Below are positions 30,838-40,181 of a stretch of 64,000 bases of DNA, piece by piece (position 1 is the first letter of the stretch; the number at the start of each line of letters is the position of its first letter). Made by a program: the position numbers and the translations under genes. The notes under the pieces were generated by a model. That model saw nothing but the letters and a program-made list of their open reading frames with translations. It ran no database searches and had not been told where the DNA came from. This stretch comes from Pseudomonadales bacterium (GTDB lineage: Bacteria > Pseudomonadota > Gammaproteobacteria > Pseudomonadales > Ketobacteraceae). The stretch is from contig NZXG01000021.1 of assembly GCA_002701845.1 (NCBI GenBank), forward strand, positions 32,351 to 96,350, read 5' to 3'.

Positions 30838-31350
30838 ATGTCAACTGAAACGCCTCGATCCAGTCGGTTCATTTCCCGGTGCCTGGGAACGGTCGCCCTC
30901 AGCACTCTGGTCACCCTCACCGCCGGCTGTGGTGGTGGCGGGGGTGGCGGTTCCGGTGACGGTGGCTCCAGCTCCGGCGGCAACCCCTCCAATCAGGCCC
31001 GGTTTCTGTTTGACTGTGATCTGAACGGACAGACCGCGCAAATGACCATGGATATTGAAGCGGTGGCCGGCGGCGGCGTTACCTGGGGCCCCGGCCCCAA
31101 CCCCGATATCACCGGTGTTATTGGTACCGGCAGCTATACCTTTTACACCGCCGGCGAAGTGATTTCCAATACCGCCTATTACACCTTCACCGGCGAAAAC
31201 CAGTTCGCCGACTTTGTGGACCACACCTACAACGAGCGTTTTCGGGTGCAGTGGCAGGAAGTCCCCAACGGCCTCAATATGATCGTCAACCCGTTCGGAC
31301 CCGGGCCGGCCACCCATTACTGTCAGCTCACCGACAGCTATTATCTTTGA
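30838..31350 (+). CDS. Glycine-rich small lipoprotein downstream of the NRPS
   Basis: 170 residues. The signal peptide ends in the lipobox LTAGC and is followed by a Gly/Ser linker (GGGGGGGSGDGGSSSGG). The remaining 120 residues look like a compact beta-rich domain with FDCDLNGQTAQMTMDIE and a Cys near the C-terminus (THYCQL), possibly disulfide-bonded to C62-region Cys. No family recognised. Only 12 bases separate it from the NRPS stop, so cotranscription is likely; a functional link is not shown. Confidence 0.75.
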   Translation: MSTETPRSSRFISRCLGTVALSTLVTLTAGCGGGGGGGSGDGGSSSGGNPSNQARFLFDCDLNGQTAQMTMDIEAVAGGGVTWGPGPNPDITGVIGTGSYTFYTAGEVISNTAYYTFTGENQFADFVDHTYNERFRVQWQEVPNGLNMIVNPFGPGPATHYCQLTDSYYL

Positions 31351-31381
31351 CCCAGGGATCCGCCGCAGAATCTGACGTGCT

Positions 31382-31397
31382 ATAACATTCGTGTTAT
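31382..31397. repeat. Perfect inverted repeat upstream of mrpA
   Basis: ATAACA-TTCG-TGTTAT, six-base arms with a four-base centre, 57 bases before the mrpA start. There is no T run, so it is not a terminator; an operator is possible. Function unknown. Confidence 0.35.
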
Positions 31398-31453
31398 CTT
31401 TCCGGCCTGACTATTCTAAAAACTAAACGCATTCTTGTGAGGCCGCCGCCGGA

Positions 31454-34249
31454 ATGAATGTACTGTGGATTTTGTTGCTGCCCGTGGCAGGCATTGCTCT
31501 GCCCGTGCTAATGGCCAGGGCCGGCCGCACCGTGACGGCCTGGGTTACCGCTTTGCCCCCTGCCCTGGCGCTGATTGTCCTGCTGCAGCGGGCACCGGAA
31601 GTATTCGCCGGCGAGATTCCGACTTTTTCCCTGGCCTGGGTGCCGCTGCTGGGATTGAATGTGTCGTTGCACCTGGATGGGCTGGCATTTCTGTTCTGCC
31701 TGTTGATTCTGGGCATCGGCCTGCTGATTATTCTGTACGCCCGATATTACCTGTCCGAGCGGGACAATATGGGGGTGTTTTACAGCTACCTGCTGTTCTT
31801 TATGTCCGCCATGCTGGGAGTGGTGCTGTCCAGCAACCTGCTGCAATTGTGGTTGTTCTGGGAGCTCACCAGCATCAGCTCGTTTCTGCTGATCAGCTTC
31901 TGGTGGCGCAACAGCGACGCCCGCAAGGGCGCCCGCATGGCGTTGACGGTCACCGGGGCCGGGGGCCTGGCGCTGCTGGCGGCCCTGTTCCTGATTGGTG
32001 ATGTCACCGGCACCTACGAGCTGCGGGAAGTGCTGGCGATGGGCGATGTGGTGCGGGCCAGCGACCGCTATTACCTGATCCTCACCCTGTTTTTGTTGGG
32101 TGCCTTTACCAAGTCCGCCCAGTTTCCGTTTCAGTTCTGGCTGCCCCACGCCATGGCGGCCCCCACCCCGGTGTCCGCTTATCTGCACTCCGCCACCATG
32201 GTCAAAGCCGGCGTGTTTCTGATGGCCCGGTTCTACCCGGTAATGGCGGGCACCGAGGCCTGGTTTGTGGCGGTATCCCTCACCGGCATGGCCACCATGC
32301 TGCTGGGGGCTTATATCGCCCTGTTCCGCCACGACCTGAAAGGGCTGCTGGCCTACTCCACGGTGAGTCACCTGGGTCTGATCACCCTGTTGCTGGGCCT
32401 GGGCACCGACCTGGCCGCTGTGGCGGCGGTGTTCCATATTATCAACCACGCGGTGTTCAAGGCCTCGCTGTTTATGGCCGCGGGCATCATCGATCACGAA
32501 TCCGGCACCCGGGACATGCGCAAGCTCAACGGCCTGTGGAAATACATGCCCTGGACCGCCACCCTGGCCATGGTGGCCGCCTCCTCCATGGCCGGCGTGC
32601 CACTGCTCAATGGCTTCCTGTCCAAGGAGATGCTGTTCTCGGAAACCCTGCATCAGGACACCCTGGGGGCCCTGTCCTGGTGGATTCCCCTGCTGGCCAC
32701 CGCCGGTGGTGCCCTGGCGGTGGCCTACTCCCTGCGCTTTATGCACGATGTGTTCTTCAACGGCGAACCTATCGATCTGCCCCGCACCCCCCACGAGCCA
32801 CCCCGCTATATGCGGGTACCGGTGGAGGTGCTGGTGGTGCTGTGCCTGCTGGTGGGGACCTTTCCCCAGTTTATGGTGGGCACGTTATTGAGCACCGCCG
32901 CCGGGGCGGTGCTGCTGGGCAATCTGCCGGAGTACAGTTTGGCCATCTGGCACGGTTTCAACCTGCCCCTGTTGATGAGTGCGGTGGCGGTGCTGGGAGG
33001 CGGTATTCTGTATCTGAACCGCCGCCACCTGTTCGAGTTTCAAATGCAGTTTGTGGACCGCGATGCCAAATACGTGTTCGAGGATCTGGTGCAGCGGTTT
33101 ATCGGTCGGGTCACCCTGTTGCATCGCTGGCTGGATGACGGCTCCCTGCAGCGGGCCATGTTTTTGTTGGTGCTGCTGGCCCTGGTGGTGAGCGCCGCGC
33201 CGTTGTTCGACCTGATGCAAATGGTGGGCAGCCACCCGCAACTGCCCATCAACTGGGTGGTGGGTTTCTGCGCCGCCATGTTGGTGGCCGCCACTTTTAT
33301 CACCCTGTGGTGGAGCCATCGCCGATTGGTGGCCCTGATCGCCCTGTCGGTGGTGGGCCTGATCGTGTCCATCGCCTTCGCTTATTTCTCCGCGCCGGAT
33401 CTGGCGCTGACCCAGTTATCGGTGGAAGTGGTCACCATTCTGTTGTTTCTGCTGGCGCTGTTTTTCCTGCCCCAGCGCAGCCCGGAAATCGACAGCCCCT
33501 TGAGTATCATCGTGCGGGACTTCAGCGTGGCGGCCATGTTTGGCAGTGTGATCGGCACCATCTGCTATGCCCTGCTCACCCGGCCCCTGGACAGTATCTC
33601 GGACTACTTTATTGCCAACAGTAAACCCGGCGGAGGTGGCACCAATGTGGTCAACGTGATTCTGGTGGATTTCCGGGGCTTCGATACCCTGGGGGAAATC
33701 ACCGTGCTGGGCATCGCCGCCCTGGGCATTTATAAAGTGCTGGCGCAGATGCGGGTGTATATGCCGGCGGCGGACATCAACGGCCATCGCTGGGCCAACG
33801 ACCGGCACCCGGTGATGCTGGCAGTAGTGTCGCAAAGTCTGCTGCCGCTGGCGCTGCTGGTATCGGCGTTTATTTTTATCCGCGGCCACAACCTGCCCGG
33901 TGGCGGTTTCATTGCCGGACTGATTACCGCCATCGCCCTGATTCAGCAATATGTGGCCCACGGTGTGGTATGGATGCGGGAGCGAATGCCACTCAACTAT
34001 CTGGCGTTCATCGCCAGCGGCCTGCTGATTGCCACCCTGTCGGGCATGGGCAGCTGGGCCTTTGGCCATAACTTCCTTACCACCTGGTTTGATTACTTCA
34101 AGCTGCCGGTGGTGGGCAAATTCGAGCTGGCCAGTGCCATGGTGTTTGATTTTGGTGTCTATCTTACGGTGATCGGCGCCACCTTACTGATCCTGGCCAA
34201 CCTGGGTAAACTCACCACCAGCGATCGCTTGCGACTGGGAGACGATTGA
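31454..34249 (+). CDS. mrpA: Mrp Na+/H+ antiporter subunit A with fused MrpB domain
   Basis: 931 residues with over 20 membrane segments. The N-terminal proton-translocating domain resembles complex I NuoL (WELTSISSFLLISFWW, SAQFPFQFWLPHAMAAPTPV, HSATMVKAGVF). The C-terminal quarter is the MnhB/MrpB domain (FIFIRGHNLPGGGFIAGL). No separate mrpB follows, so this is the fused-AB (group 2, Pha-like) arrangement. Six subunit genes follow with overlaps, giving a complete antiporter for Na+ export and pH homeostasis. Confidence 0.95.
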   Translation: MNVLWILLLPVAGIALPVLMARAGRTVTAWVTALPPALALIVLLQRAPEVFAGEIPTFSLAWVPLLGLNVSLHLDGLAFLFCLLILGIGLLIILYARYYLSERDNMGVFYSYLLFFMSAMLGVVLSSNLLQLWLFWELTSISSFLLISFWWRNSDARKGARMALTVTGAGGLALLAALFLIGDVTGTYELREVLAMGDVVRASDRYYLILTLFLLGAFTKSAQFPFQFWLPHAMAAPTPVSAYLHSATMVKAGVFLMARFYPVMAGTEAWFVAVSLTGMATMLLGAYIALFRHDLKGLLAYSTVSHLGLITLLLGLGTDLAAVAAVFHIINHAVFKASLFMAAGIIDHESGTRDMRKLNGLWKYMPWTATLAMVAASSMAGVPLLNGFLSKEMLFSETLHQDTLGALSWWIPLLATAGGALAVAYSLRFMHDVFFNGEPIDLPRTPHEPPRYMRVPVEVLVVLCLLVGTFPQFMVGTLLSTAAGAVLLGNLPEYSLAIWHGFNLPLLMSAVAVLGGGILYLNRRHLFEFQMQFVDRDAKYVFEDLVQRFIGRVTLLHRWLDDGSLQRAMFLLVLLALVVSAAPLFDLMQMVGSHPQLPINWVVGFCAAMLVAATFITLWWSHRRLVALIALSVVGLIVSIAFAYFSAPDLALTQLSVEVVTILLFLLALFFLPQRSPEIDSPLSIIVRDFSVAAMFGSVIGTICYALLTRPLDSISDYFIANSKPGGGGTNVVNVILVDFRGFDTLGEITVLGIAALGIYKVLAQMRVYMPAADINGHRWANDRHPVMLAVVSQSLLPLALLVSAFIFIRGHNLPGGGFIAGLITAIALIQQYVAHGVVWMRERMPLNYLAFIASGLLIATLSGMGSWAFGHNFLTTWFDYFKLPVVGKFELASAMVFDFGVYLTVIGATLLILANLGKLTTSDRLRLGDD

Positions 34250-34665
34250 TGGAGTTCACTTTTGCCATGAGCGTGGGCGTACTCACCACCGCCGGCATTT
34301 ATCTGATGCTGCGGGCCCAGACTTTTCCCATGATTGTGGGCCTCACATTGCTGTCTTATGCGGTGAATCTGTTTCTGTTCGCCAGTGGCCGCCTGACGGT
34401 GAATGGCGCTGCCATTGTCGGCAGCTCTCAGCACTACGCCGATCCCCTGCCCCAGGCCCTGGTGCTCACCGCCATTGTTATCGGTTTCGCCATGACCGCC
34501 TTCGTCCTGATCCTGGCGGTGCGGGCGCGGTCGGACCTGGGCAACGATCAGGTGGATGGCCGCCAGTTGCCGGAGCAGCGCTCCACCCTGGGGGACGCCC
34601 TGGCGGTGAAAATGGAGCAAAAACAAAGCCGAAAATCCGATAATGGTAAGAGGAAGCAGCCCTGA
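34249..34665 (+). CDS. mrpC: Mrp antiporter subunit C
   Basis: 138 residues from ATG 34249, which overlaps the mrpA TGA. NuoK-like with three membrane segments (FAMSVGVLTTAGIYLML, MIVGLTLLSYAVNLFLF, ALVLTAIVIGFAMTAFVLIL) and a charged cytoplasmic tail. Its TGA overlaps the mrpD ATG. Confidence 0.94.
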   Translation: MEFTFAMSVGVLTTAGIYLMLRAQTFPMIVGLTLLSYAVNLFLFASGRLTVNGAAIVGSSQHYADPLPQALVLTAIVIGFAMTAFVLILAVRARSDLGNDQVDGRQLPEQRSTLGDALAVKMEQKQSRKSDNGKRKQP

Positions 34666-36203
34666 TGTTGCAGCATCTGCCGGTTCTGCCGTTGCTGATC
34701 CCTTTACTGACCGGGGTGTTGTTACTGTTGCCACCCCTGTCTGACTCGCTGCCCCGGCAGCGCTGGATGGGGGCTCTCAGCGCCCTGTTGCAGTTAGCGG
34801 TGGCGATTACCCTGCTGCGGGAAGTTCATACCCAGGGCACCCTGGTCTATGCCGTGGGGGAATGGCAGCCTCCCTTCGGCATTGTGCTGGTGGCGGACCG
34901 GCTGGCCGCCCTGCTGGTATTGCTCACAGCCTTCCTGCTGCTGTGTGTACAGCTTTTCAGTTGCGCCGATGAGGATCAGAAGGGTCGTTTCCTGCACCCG
35001 CTGCTGATGTTTCAGGCGCTGGGGATTCAGGGGGCCTTTATCACCGGCGACCTGTTCAACCTGTTTGTGTTCTTCGAAATTCTGCTGATTGCCTCCTACG
35101 CCCTGCTGATCCACGGCGGCGGCGCCCAGAAGACGCTGGCCAACGTGCATTACGTGGCCCTCAATCTGGCGGGCTCGGCCCTGTTTCTGTTCGCCCTGGG
35201 CATCATGTACGGCACTTTTGGCACCCTCAATATGGCGGACATGCAGCAACGGGCAGCCCGGATCGAGGCCGACGATCTGTATCTGGCCAAGGCCGGCGCC
35301 ATGCTTCTGCTGGTGGTGTTCGGCCTGAAATCCGCCATGACCCCTCTGCACTTCTGGTTGCCCCGGGCCTACGCCGCCGCCCCGGCACCGGTGGCAGCCC
35401 TGTTCGCCATCATGACCAAGGTGGGGGTTTACAGTCTGTGGCGGGTGCACGGCACCATTTTTGGGGCCGACGCCGGGGCCCTGGCCAATGTGGCCCAACC
35501 CTGGTTGTGGCCCCTGGCCTGGCTGACCCTGGTGGTGGGTATCATCGCCACCCTGGCCAGTCAGACCCTGCGGGCCCTCACTGCCAACCTGGTGATTGTT
35601 TCCGTGGGCAGTCTGCTGCTGATGGTGGCGCTGGACTCCCGGGAGGCCACCGCCGGCGGGCTCTACTATCTGGTACACAGCACCCTGGCCACGGCGCTGA
35701 TGTTTCTACTGGCGGGGCTGATCATCCGCCAGCGGGGCAAGGCCGAGGATCGCTTCGTCCAGGCCCGGCCGGTGTCCCAGCCCATTCTGCTGGGAACCCT
35801 GTTCTTCCTCGCCGCTCTGGCATTGATTGGTATGCCCCCTGTTTCCGGGTTTATCGGCAAAGCGCTGATGTTGAAGGCGGCCCTGGTGGGCGAGCGGGCT
35901 CTCATCATATGGCCACCGATTCTGGTGGGCAGCCTGGCGGCACTGATCATGCTGTCCCGCACCGGTGGCACCCTGTTCTGGCGAATTCGCGGGGAGAACT
36001 CCGATCCTATCCGGGTCCACCCCAGTCAGCAGGTGGCGGTATGGCTATTGGTGATCACCCTGCCTTTGATGGTGGTGTTCGCCGGCACCATTACCGGCTA
36101 CGCCGGGCTGGCGGCGGAGGATCTGCGGCGGGGTCTGCAGCTGCCCCAGCTGGCGCCGGCCCCGGCGCTGGTGCTGGAAACCGGAGGCGACGATAATGCT
36201 TAA
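34665..36203 (+). CDS. mrpD: Mrp antiporter subunit D
   Basis: 512 residues, about 14 membrane segments, homologous to NuoN/NuoM. Family-typical stretches: FFEILLIASYALLIHGG, GLKSAMTPLHFWLPRAYAAA and MPPVSGFIGKALMLKAAL. Proton-pumping subunit of the Mrp complex. ATG overlaps the mrpC stop, and the 3' end overlaps mrpE by eight bases. Confidence 0.95.
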   Translation: MLQHLPVLPLLIPLLTGVLLLLPPLSDSLPRQRWMGALSALLQLAVAITLLREVHTQGTLVYAVGEWQPPFGIVLVADRLAALLVLLTAFLLLCVQLFSCADEDQKGRFLHPLLMFQALGIQGAFITGDLFNLFVFFEILLIASYALLIHGGGAQKTLANVHYVALNLAGSALFLFALGIMYGTFGTLNMADMQQRAARIEADDLYLAKAGAMLLLVVFGLKSAMTPLHFWLPRAYAAAPAPVAALFAIMTKVGVYSLWRVHGTIFGADAGALANVAQPWLWPLAWLTLVVGIIATLASQTLRALTANLVIVSVGSLLLMVALDSREATAGGLYYLVHSTLATALMFLLAGLIIRQRGKAEDRFVQARPVSQPILLGTLFFLAALALIGMPPVSGFIGKALMLKAALVGERALIIWPPILVGSLAALIMLSRTGGTLFWRIRGENSDPIRVHPSQQVAVWLLVITLPLMVVFAGTITGYAGLAAEDLRRGLQLPQLAPAPALVLETGGDDNA

Positions 36204-36684
36204 ACGTCTGTTTCCCATGCCCCTCCACTCCCTGATTCTGGTGTTGGTGTGGCTGTTGTTGAATCAGTTCAGCGCCGGCCATCTGGTGCTGGGGATCCTG
36301 CTGGGCATCGCCATTCCCTGGGTGGCGGCCCCCCTCAGCGATCCCCATGCCCGGGTGCGCAAACCCTGGCGCGCCACCCGCTATCTGTTGATGGTGCTGG
36401 GGGATATCGTGGTCTCCAATTTCGAGGTGGCCGCCCGCATCCTGCGCTCCAACCGGCATTTGCGGCCGGGCCTGCTGGCAGTGCCACTGGATCTTACCGG
36501 CCACCTGCCGCTGTCAGTACTGGCCAGCACCATTTCCCTGACCCCGGGCACTGTCAGCGTGGACTTTTCCGCGGATATGAAATGGCTCTACATTCATGCG
36601 CTGCACGTGGACGATGAGGCGCAGACCATTGCCCGCATCAAGCAACGGTACGAAGCACCATTGAGGGAGATATTTCAATGCTAG
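36196..36684 (+). CDS. mrpE: Mrp antiporter subunit E
   Basis: 162 residues with two N-terminal membrane segments and a soluble C-terminal part. LVLVWLLLNQFSAGHLVLG and VLASTISLTPGTVSVDFS are typical of MrpE. It overlaps mrpD upstream and mrpF downstream. Confidence 0.93.
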   Translation: MLKRLFPMPLHSLILVLVWLLLNQFSAGHLVLGILLGIAIPWVAAPLSDPHARVRKPWRATRYLLMVLGDIVVSNFEVAARILRSNRHLRPGLLAVPLDLTGHLPLSVLASTISLTPGTVSVDFSADMKWLYIHALHVDDEAQTIARIKQRYEAPLREIFQC

Positions 36685-36947
36685 ACACGGTGTTGCTGAT
36701 GGTGTCGGTGATCGTGGGGCTGGCCCTGGTACTTAACAGTATCCGCCTGTTGCGGGGGCCTTCCACCCCGGACCGCATCCTGGCCCTGGATACCCTCTAC
36801 ATCAACAGTATTGCCCTGATCGTTTTACTGGGGCTGTATTTCGGCAGTGATATGTATTTTGAATCCGCGCTGTTGATCGCCATGTTGGGGTTCGTCAGTA
36901 CCGCGGCCCTGGCAAAATATCTGTTGCGCGGCGATATTATTGAATAG
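36678..36947 (+). CDS. mrpF: Mrp antiporter subunit F
   Basis: 89 residues, three membrane segments, with RLLRGPSTPDRILALDTLYI, the hallmark of MrpF, and GFVSTAALAKYLLRGDIIE at the C-terminus. Overlaps mrpE by seven bases. Confidence 0.94.
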   Translation: MLDTVLLMVSVIVGLALVLNSIRLLRGPSTPDRILALDTLYINSIALIVLLGLYFGSDMYFESALLIAMLGFVSTAALAKYLLRGDIIE

Positions 36948-36958
36948 AGGAGAGGGTT

Positions 36959-37339
36959 ATGTTGTTCTGGCTGGAGCTGTTGGCTTCCTCGCTGCTGGTG
37001 ATGGGGGGGTTGTTTATCCTCATCGGCGCTTTGGGCATGGTGAAGCTGCCGGATTTTTACACCCGCCTGCATGCCCCCACCAAAGCCACCACCCTGGGCA
37101 TTGGCTGTATCCTGGTGGCCTCCATGGGTCTGCACGCCCTGCGCAGTGACGCTCTCACCGTGCACGAGTTGGTGATCAGTCTGTTTCTGTTCATCACGGC
37201 GCCGGTGTCGGCCTATATGGTGGCCAAAGGCGCGTTGCAACGCCGCACACCATTTGTGGAAAACACCCTCAACCAGAATCTGAGCCGGGATATTCTGCGC
37301 CGGCAGGCACCGGGCAGTCAGGATAAGCACGGCAGCTGA
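36959..37339 (+). CDS. mrpG: Mrp antiporter subunit G
   Basis: 126 residues with three membrane segments. IGALGMVKLPDFYTRLHAPT is the MrpG signature. Preceded by AGGAGAGG. Last gene of the operon; an oppositely oriented small membrane protein begins 18 bases beyond its stop. Confidence 0.94.
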   Translation: MLFWLELLASSLLVMGGLFILIGALGMVKLPDFYTRLHAPTKATTLGIGCILVASMGLHALRSDALTVHELVISLFLFITAPVSAYMVAKGALQRRTPFVENTLNQNLSRDILRRQAPGSQDKHGS

Positions 37340-37357
37340 GGCCGCGTATCCACTGCT

Positions 37358-37738
37358 TCAGTTCTGCCACAACAATGCAATGGCCACCACGATACTGAGA
37401 AAGCAGATCAGCCAGAATACAATGGGGGCTGCCGCGCCGCGAAACTTTACCCCGGCGATGTCAAATTCCAGGGACCCGGTGGAGATCTGCAGAATCAGGG
37501 TAAGGAACAGCGCCCCCAGCCCCGCCATGGGCAGCCCCACCAGCACCGGGAATTGTTCCCGGATCAGACTGCTCCAGTAATCCCCCTCGGTCTTGTGCAC
37601 CCCCGCCAGTTTCACCAGAAAATACATTCCCACCACGGTGAGGATACTCACCAGCACCCAGCTGAACAGTAGCCGCAGCCGCTCATTGGTGGTTTTGATG
37701 CGTGCCATATCGGCGGAATTCGATTGCTCCGGATCCAT
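37358..37738 (-). CDS. Small membrane protein, unknown function
   Basis: 126 residues from ATG 37738, chosen because GAGGGTG lies just upstream; the frame is open to 37807. Three membrane segments (VLVSILTVVGMYFLVKLAG, LVGLPMAGLGALFLTLIL, IVFWLICFLSIVVAIALLW) with a short central part, GSLEFDIAGVKFRGAAAP. I do not recognise the family. Convergent with mrpG. Confidence 0.75.
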   Translation of the reverse strand: MDPEQSNSADMARIKTTNERLRLLFSWVLVSILTVVGMYFLVKLAGVHKTEGDYWSSLIREQFPVLVGLPMAGLGALFLTLILQISTGSLEFDIAGVKFRGAAAPIVFWLICFLSIVVAIALLWQN

Positions 37739-37868
37739 GCTCACCCTCGTTGTTTGGTAGCCGCCCCGACTGCCTGAGAGCATACCACAACCGGCTTTGG
37801 CGCCCACCCCGGCATCCCCGCGGCGCCGGCCGTGGCTACAGGGAATAGTCCGGGACTGGGGTCATCAC

Positions 37869-37899
37869 TTGATTAATGGCGTGCCGCTCGCCGTATAAT
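37869..37899 (+). promoter_or_regulatory. Possible sigma70 promoter upstream of the TonB2-type operon
   Basis: TTGATT (37869-37874) and TATAAT (37894-37899) with a 19-base spacer, longer than ideal. A leader of about 130 bases would follow. No convincing Fur box was found next to it. Confidence 0.35.
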
Positions 37900-38037
37900 T
37901 GACTGAACGTTCACAGCAGGCGCCGGCCTCGCCAGTATTCCAGGGCCGGGGGAACCAACAATGGCTGGCGCCGGTATAAAGTATCAGTAACAAGAACAAT
38001 CATCGATAAAAGACCAAAACAGGACGAGTTGTAATTC

Positions 38038-38808
38038 ATGATGACAAAACCATCCATTTCGTTGATGGTGATTTGTTTGTTTCTGATCCCGGACACACCC
38101 GCCCGGGCTGATAAAACCGACCGAATCATCGCGGGAGAAAAAGCCACTATCCAGTCCGCCGTGGAATCCCAACAGCGGGTCAACCGCCTCAGTGATGAAA
38201 CCCGCGCCCTGTTTCAGGATTTTCAACTGGAGCTGAAACGCATTGAAGACCTGAAAGCCTATAACGAACAACTGCGGCAACAGATCCAGCGCCAACGTCA
38301 AAGCCTGGCGGAAACCGAGCAGGCCATCGATGACGTGGCCATTGTGGAGCGGCAGCTGACGCCGCTGCTCAATCGCATGGTCACCTCCCTGGAAACGTTC
38401 ATCCAGCTGGACATGCCGTTTCTGCTGGAAGAACGCCGGGAGCGGGTGGCGTTTCTGAAACACACGCTGAACCGGGCCGATGTGGACCTGGCGGAGAAGT
38501 TCCGCCAGGTGATGGACGCCTACAATGTGGAACTGGATTACGCCAACACCATTGAGGCTTACCGCGGCACCCTGGAAATTGGCGAACGGGCGCGGGAAGT
38601 GGAGTTCCTGCGGATCGGCCGGGTGGGCCTGATGTACCAGAGTCTGGATGGCAGCGAGATCGGTGCCTGGAACTCTGACACCGGGGAATGGAAAAGCCTC
38701 AGTAGCCGCTATGCCCGGGATATCCGGCTGGGGCTCAAGGTTGCCAAGAAACAGGCGGCGCCGGAACTGCTGCTGCTGCCCATGCCCGCACCGGAGCCCA
38801 ACTCATGA
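38038..38808 (+). CDS. DUF3450 periplasmic coiled-coil protein
   Basis: 256 residues. Signal peptide (MMTKPSISLMVICLFLIPDT ... ARA) followed by long heptad-rich helices (about 30-160) and then IGRVGLMYQSLDGSEIGAW, characteristic of DUF3450 proteins. These are always found upstream of TtpC-type ExbB genes and are thought to assist TonB2-dependent uptake. First gene of a six-gene set with overlapping stops and starts; its stop overlaps the next gene by four bases. Confidence 0.9.
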   Translation: MMTKPSISLMVICLFLIPDTPARADKTDRIIAGEKATIQSAVESQQRVNRLSDETRALFQDFQLELKRIEDLKAYNEQLRQQIQRQRQSLAETEQAIDDVAIVERQLTPLLNRMVTSLETFIQLDMPFLLEERRERVAFLKHTLNRADVDLAEKFRQVMDAYNVELDYANTIEAYRGTLEIGERAREVEFLRIGRVGLMYQSLDGSEIGAWNSDTGEWKSLSSRYARDIRLGLKVAKKQAAPELLLLPMPAPEPNS

Positions 38809-40181
38809 TTCTGTCACGCCGTTTACTGCCGCTGTTGGGGCTGCTGTGCTGCCTGCCGCTGCTACCCACTGCGCTGTCCGCCGAACCGGAAATCCGCTCC
38901 CTGGATGAGCTGCTGGAGCTGGTGAAACAGGGCCGCATCCAACAATCCCGGGAAAATCGTGAACGGGAGCAACGTTTTCTGCAGCAGAAATCCCGCCAAC
39001 AGACCCTGCTCAATGAGGCGGTGGCCGAACGCAAGACCCTGGAGCAGAGCAGCGAAGAACTGGAGGCCAGCTACGACGCCAACAAGGAGCAGCTGGATCA
39101 GCTGACCCTGCGCCTGGAGGATCGCATGGGCTCGCTGAAAGAGGTGTTCGCCCACCTGCAGACCGCCGCCACCGACGTCACCAACCAGTTGCAGCAATCC
39201 ATCGTCTCGGTACAGTTCCCCGATCGCTACCGGGAGCTGGAGGAGTTGTCCGACCTGCTGGGCAGCAGCCGCAATCTGCCCCGGATCGAGGAAATCGAGC
39301 AGCTCTGGTACCAGATGCAGCGGGAAATGGTGGAATCGGGCAAGATCAAACACCTGGTGCAGGAGGTGATCACCACCCAGGGCAATCCCATCGAGGCGGA
39401 CGTGGTGCGGCTGGGCACTTTCAATCTGCTGTCCGGCAGCCACTATCTGCAATATATCCCGGAAACCGGCAAAGTGATTGATCTCAACCGCCAGCCCGCC
39501 GGTTACCTGCTGGGTTACGTGGAGGATTACACCCAGGCCCAGGCCGGCTTCAGCGCGGTGGGGGTGGATCCCACCCGCGGCGCCCTGCTGGACATGCTGC
39601 TGGACGCGCCGGATTTCGTGGACCGGGTGGAGCAGGCGGGGTTTATCGGCTACGTGATCCTGGTGGTGGGTGCCATCGGCGTGGTGCTGGCCCTGGAACG
39701 GATCATGTATCTGATCGTCACCACCCGCAAGGTGTCCGATCAGATCCGGATGGAAGAGGTGCGACGGGACAACCCCCTGGGGCGCATTATTCTCACCTAT
39801 CAGCAAAACAAGCAACTGCCCCTGGAAAGTCTGGAGCTGAAACTGGGAGAGGCCATTCTGCGGGAGCGGGGCCCACTGGAAAAACATCTGACCCTTATCA
39901 AGATCGTCTCGGTGATCGCGCCTCTGCTGGGTCTGCTGGGCACCGTCATCGGCATGATCAACACCTTCCAGACCATCACCCTGTTTGGCACCGGTGATCC
40001 CAAACTCATGGCCGGCGGCATTTCCCAGGCCCTGGTGACCACGGTACTGGGGCTGTCGGTGGCAATTCCGGTGGTGTTCTTTCACACCCTGGCCAGCACC
40101 CGCAGCCGGGCGGTGATTTCGGTACTGGAAGAACAGAGCACCGGCCTGGTGGCGGAAAAAGCGGAGCAGGAGAGCCACTGA
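38805..40181 (+). CDS. TtpC-like large ExbB/TolQ-family proton channel protein
   Basis: 458 residues. Signal peptide, a periplasmic coiled-coil region (about 25-260; RSLDELLELVKQGRIQQSRE and following) and a C-terminal MotA/TolQ/ExbB domain with three membrane segments (AGFIGYVILVVGAIGVVLAL, VSVIAPLLGLLGTVIGMINT, GGISQALVTTVLGLSVAIPV). This is the layout of TtpC of the Vibrio TonB2 system, which is needed in addition to ExbB2-ExbD2. Confidence 0.9.
   Translation: MILSRRLLPLLGLLCCLPLLPTALSAEPEIRSLDELLELVKQGRIQQSRENREREQRFLQQKSRQQTLLNEAVAERKTLEQSSEELEASYDANKEQLDQLTLRLEDRMGSLKEVFAHLQTAATDVTNQLQQSIVSVQFPDRYRELEELSDLLGSSRNLPRIEEIEQLWYQMQREMVESGKIKHLVQEVITTQGNPIEADVVRLGTFNLLSGSHYLQYIPETGKVIDLNRQPAGYLLGYVEDYTQAQAGFSAVGVDPTRGALLDMLLDAPDFVDRVEQAGFIGYVILVVGAIGVVLALERIMYLIVTTRKVSDQIRMEEVRRDNPLGRIILTYQQNKQLPLESLELKLGEAILRERGPLEKHLTLIKIVSVIAPLLGLLGTVIGMINTFQTITLFGTGDPKLMAGGISQALVTTVLGLSVAIPVVFFHTLASTRSRAVISVLEEQSTGLVAEKAEQESH

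Noticed and set aside
37980..38030. Fur box before the TonB2 operon
   Set aside because: A stretch near 37986-38010 is A/T-rich but matches the 19-bp Fur consensus poorly.
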